The notes under the pieces were generated by a model, which saw only the letters and a list, made by a program, of their open reading frames with translations, was not told the DNA's origin and did not search any database. Positions 62,726-64,000 of a stretch of 64,000 nucleotides of DNA are shown here, one piece after another (within the stretch, counting starts at the first letter, position 1; each line of letters opens with the position of its first letter). The position numbers and the translations under genes are program-made. Source of the stretch: Arthrobacter sp. fls2-241-R2A-200 (GTDB lineage Bacteria; Actinomycetota; Actinomycetes; Actinomycetales; Micrococcaceae); the NCBI RefSeq assembly GCF_030209745.1, contig NZ_JARVRJ010000011.1, positions 149,098-213,097 on the forward strand, in the 5' to 3' direction.

Positions 62726-63500
62726 CGGACGGACCGGTGCTTGTATCTGTGGCCACTTCGGCCCTGATCTCGAACCCTTTTGGATGAAAGTACGTCACCG
62801 TGCACTCCAAGACTTCGCCATGGGCGCCCAGGGTGGTTCGCTCCAGACGAGGCACCACCGGGAATGCACGAACATTGAGGGCGTCTGCCAAGTGGTCCGG
62901 AGGTGCTTGCATTGTCACCGTGATTTCGGCCCGCTGCAGGGGCTTGCGGGTCCGATCTTGAATGACCTGGTAGATGGAGTTCCGCTCTGCATCGGCGAGG
63001 CTGATGTGCCGGCCGATGTGCGAGGGTATGAAGATCTCCGCAATGGCATACGGCCACCCCGCGCTCGAATAGGATCGGCGGATCACCAAGACCAGATTGT
63101 CATCGGACACCAGCTTGGCAGGAACCGTCCGGTCCTTCTCCATCCACTTGTACTCAATGAGACCCTTCACGGTCTTCATTCCGGCCGCGGTGAAGGTTTC
63201 CATGAAAGGCGCCAGTCGGTTGAGCATGCGCACGGGGCGCTGGGCCATGACAAAGGTGCCCTTGCCTTGCCTACGCACTACAAGGCCCTTTACCACCAGG
63301 CCCTCGATTGCCTTGCGGACGGTGGTGCGGCTGACCCCATACAGATCCATCAGCGATTCTTCAGTAGGAAGCCGTGCGCCTGGCTCCAAACGGTTCACCT
63401 GTTCCATGAGGACATCCGCCACCTGCTGATACACAGCTATGGGGCCGTCTCTCTGGAGGACTTGCCGGCCGTTGCCGAGTTCGTAGTCTTCGCTGACCAT
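62706..63500 (-). CDS. GntR-family (UTRA) transcriptional regulator
   Basis: This regulator of about 264 residues has an N-terminal winged helix (PIAVYQQVADVLMEQVNRLE, LPTEESLMDLYGVSRTTVRK, GLVVRRQGKGTFV) and a C-terminal UTRA ligand-binding domain (LVLVIRRSYSSAGWPYAIAE, FIPSHIG, HGEVLECTVTYFHPKGFEIR). HutC/FarR-subfamily members sense sugars, amino-sugar phosphates or histidine intermediates; the ligand cannot be read from sequence. Starts at 63512 (ATG) or 63551 (GTG) are also open and no ribosome site decides. No obvious target operon is adjacent; the divergent side carries tRNA genes. Confidence 0.88.
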   Translation of the reverse strand: MVSEDYELGNGRQVLQRDGPIAVYQQVADVLMEQVNRLEPGARLPTEESLMDLYGVSRTTVRKAIEGLVVKGLVVRRQGKGTFVMAQRPVRMLNRLAPFMETFTAAGMKTVKGLIEYKWMEKDRTVPAKLVSDDNLVLVIRRSYSSAGWPYAIAEIFIPSHIGRHISLADAERNSIYQVIQDRTRKPLQRAEITVTMQAPPDHLADALNVRAFPVVPRLERTTLGAHGEVLECTVTYFHPKGFEIRAEVATDTSTGPSATSAPA

Positions 63501-63610
63501 GTTGGATCCCATCAATTCTGCGCGCCGCCAATCCGCGTTCGATGCTAGCACTGCGCTTTGGGTTGGCGGTCACTATCGATGCAAAGAAGGAGCCGGGATT
63601 AGATAAACGA

Positions 63611-63644
63611 GAAGGTCCGGATCAGCAATGTGATCCGGACCTTC
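63611..63644 (-). terminator. terminator of the first initiator tRNA gene
   Basis: Perfect 14-nt arms GAAGGTCCGGATCA (63611-63624) and TGATCCGGACCTTC (63631-63644) with a 6-nt loop lie 8 bp after the tRNA 3' end on the minus strand, followed by TCTCGTTT. Confidence 0.85.
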
Positions 63645-63651
63645 TTTTCAG

Positions 63652-63725
63652 TTGCGGGGACAGGATTTGAACCTGTGACCTCTGGGTTATGAGCCCAGCG
63701 AGCTACCGAACTGCTCCACCCCGCG
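63652..63725 (-). tRNA. initiator tRNA-Met (CAT anticodon)
   Basis: The 74-nt cloverleaf folds completely: acceptor arm CGCGGGG with CCCCGCA, D stem GAGC/GCTC, anticodon stem CTGGG/CCCAG around CTCATAA, and T arm ACAGG/CCTGT with TTCAAAT. Two initiator features are present: a C1-A72 mismatch and three consecutive G-C pairs in the anticodon stem. CCA is not encoded. The 225-bp stretch to the next copy (63726-63950) contains only the second terminator and no credible gene. Confidence 0.95.
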
Positions 63726-63908
63726 TCGCAAGAACTACTCTACCCCACCCTGGGAGGCGCAAGTGACGATATGCGGGCAAGGTGCTCGAGATCACTCGAA
63801 CGCGCCAAGGGCCTCCCCTGCCGACTCAAAGCGACCTCCGGCGTCGCGGTTTCCGCACTTGTTCGTGAAGCACGGCGACAAGGGCATCACGTCGAACGAG
63901 GGCAAACA

Positions 63909-63944
63909 AAAAGGTCCGGATCACCAATGTGATCCGGACCTTTT
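63909..63944 (-). terminator. terminator of the second initiator tRNA gene
   Basis: Perfect 16-nt arms AAAAGGTCCGGATCAC (63909-63924) and its complement (63929-63944) with a 4-nt loop. The core is the same as in the terminator of the first copy. It lies 6 bp after the second tRNA. Confidence 0.85.
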
Positions 63945-63950
63945 CTTCAG

Positions 63951-64000
63951 TTGCGGGGACAGGATTTGAACCTGTGACCTCTGGGTTATGAGCCCAGCGA
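63951..64000 (-). tRNA. second initiator tRNA-Met copy (partial, 5' part off the right edge)
   Basis: The 50 visible bases are identical to the first copy from its 3' end through the T arm, variable loop, anticodon arm (CAT) and part of the D arm. The repeat distance is 299 bp. The window ends before the acceptor 5' strand. Confidence 0.92.

Noticed and set aside
63611..64000. Duplicated tRNA segment as attachment sites of an integrative element
   Set aside because: The repeat covers the whole tRNA and its terminator, and the 225-bp spacer carries no integrase or other gene.

Overview
This is a 64 kb stretch of ordinary chromosomal backbone from a high-GC actinobacterium. The best fit is the Micrococcaceae (Arthrobacter/Paenarthrobacter type). 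Supporting markers are whiB1 beside pdtaS, the mtrA-mtrB-lpqB-comF-hpf-secA block, a 180-kDa NAD-glutamate dehydrogenase, a SigK/RskA pair, etfBA, and iscS with mnmA. There are frequent GTG/TTG starts and many 4-bp translational overlaps. No insertion sequence, prophage, integrase or CRISPR array was seen.

Layout. (1) 1-8.9 kb, all leftward: a cell-surface polysaccharide region with a DUF6541-like membrane protein (cut by the window edge), a two-gene polysaccharide ABC exporter, a GlfT2-like galactofuranosyltransferase, UDP-galactopyranose mutase, and a three-gene amino-sugar operon (acetyltransferase, aminotransferase, dehydrogenase). (2) 9.0-13.2 kb: a 1380-residue protein combining an FHA domain, membrane segments and FtsK/EssC-like ATPase domains, with no WXG100 partner nearby. 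(3) 13.2-25.2 kb: whiB1 facing pdtaS, the giant glutamate dehydrogenase, CpaE/CpaB-like genes, a small HTH protein, a LysM protein and an Rv3235-like protein. (4) 25.2-35.8 kb, leftward: secA, a YcaQ-type glycosylase gene, hpf, comF, lpqB, mtrB and mtrA. (5) 36-45.9 kb: a DUF4166-like gene, a cysteine-free MetE-like protein, chorismate mutase, an F420/NADP-reductase-like protein, a four-gene dipeptide ABC operon and mnmA. (6) 46-50.4 kb: an FAD oxidoreductase, iscS, a three-cysteine (SufR-like) ArsR/DeoR-type regulator and a J-domain/NERD-like protein. (7) 50.4-63.5 kb: trmL, sigK-rskA, gluconate kinase and permease, a PIG-L deacetylase, etfBA, an HtrA-type protease, a TPM-domain protein with pspA, and a GntR/UTRA regulator. 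(8) The right end carries two identical initiator tRNA genes, each with its own perfect hairpin terminator; the second is cut by the window edge.

The genes group into envelope functions (galactan and amino-sugar synthesis and export, Sec export, MtrAB-LpqB envelope control, SigK, HtrA, TPM-PspA), redox and iron-sulphur functions (WhiB1, IscS, SufR-like regulator, FAD oxidoreductase, EtfAB), and nutrient use (glutamate dehydrogenase, oligopeptides, gluconate). The most interesting regulatory signals are a near-perfect CRP-type site before whiB1, a CTACTG-centred element shared by the promoters of the SufR-like regulator and the FAD oxidoreductase, and a 12-bp word shared upstream of the small HTH gene and the LysM gene. 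No clearly new multi-gene system stands out. The main candidates for undescribed biology are the orphan EssC-like protein, the SufR-like regulon, the J-NERD fusion and the zinc-ligand-free MetE paralogue.
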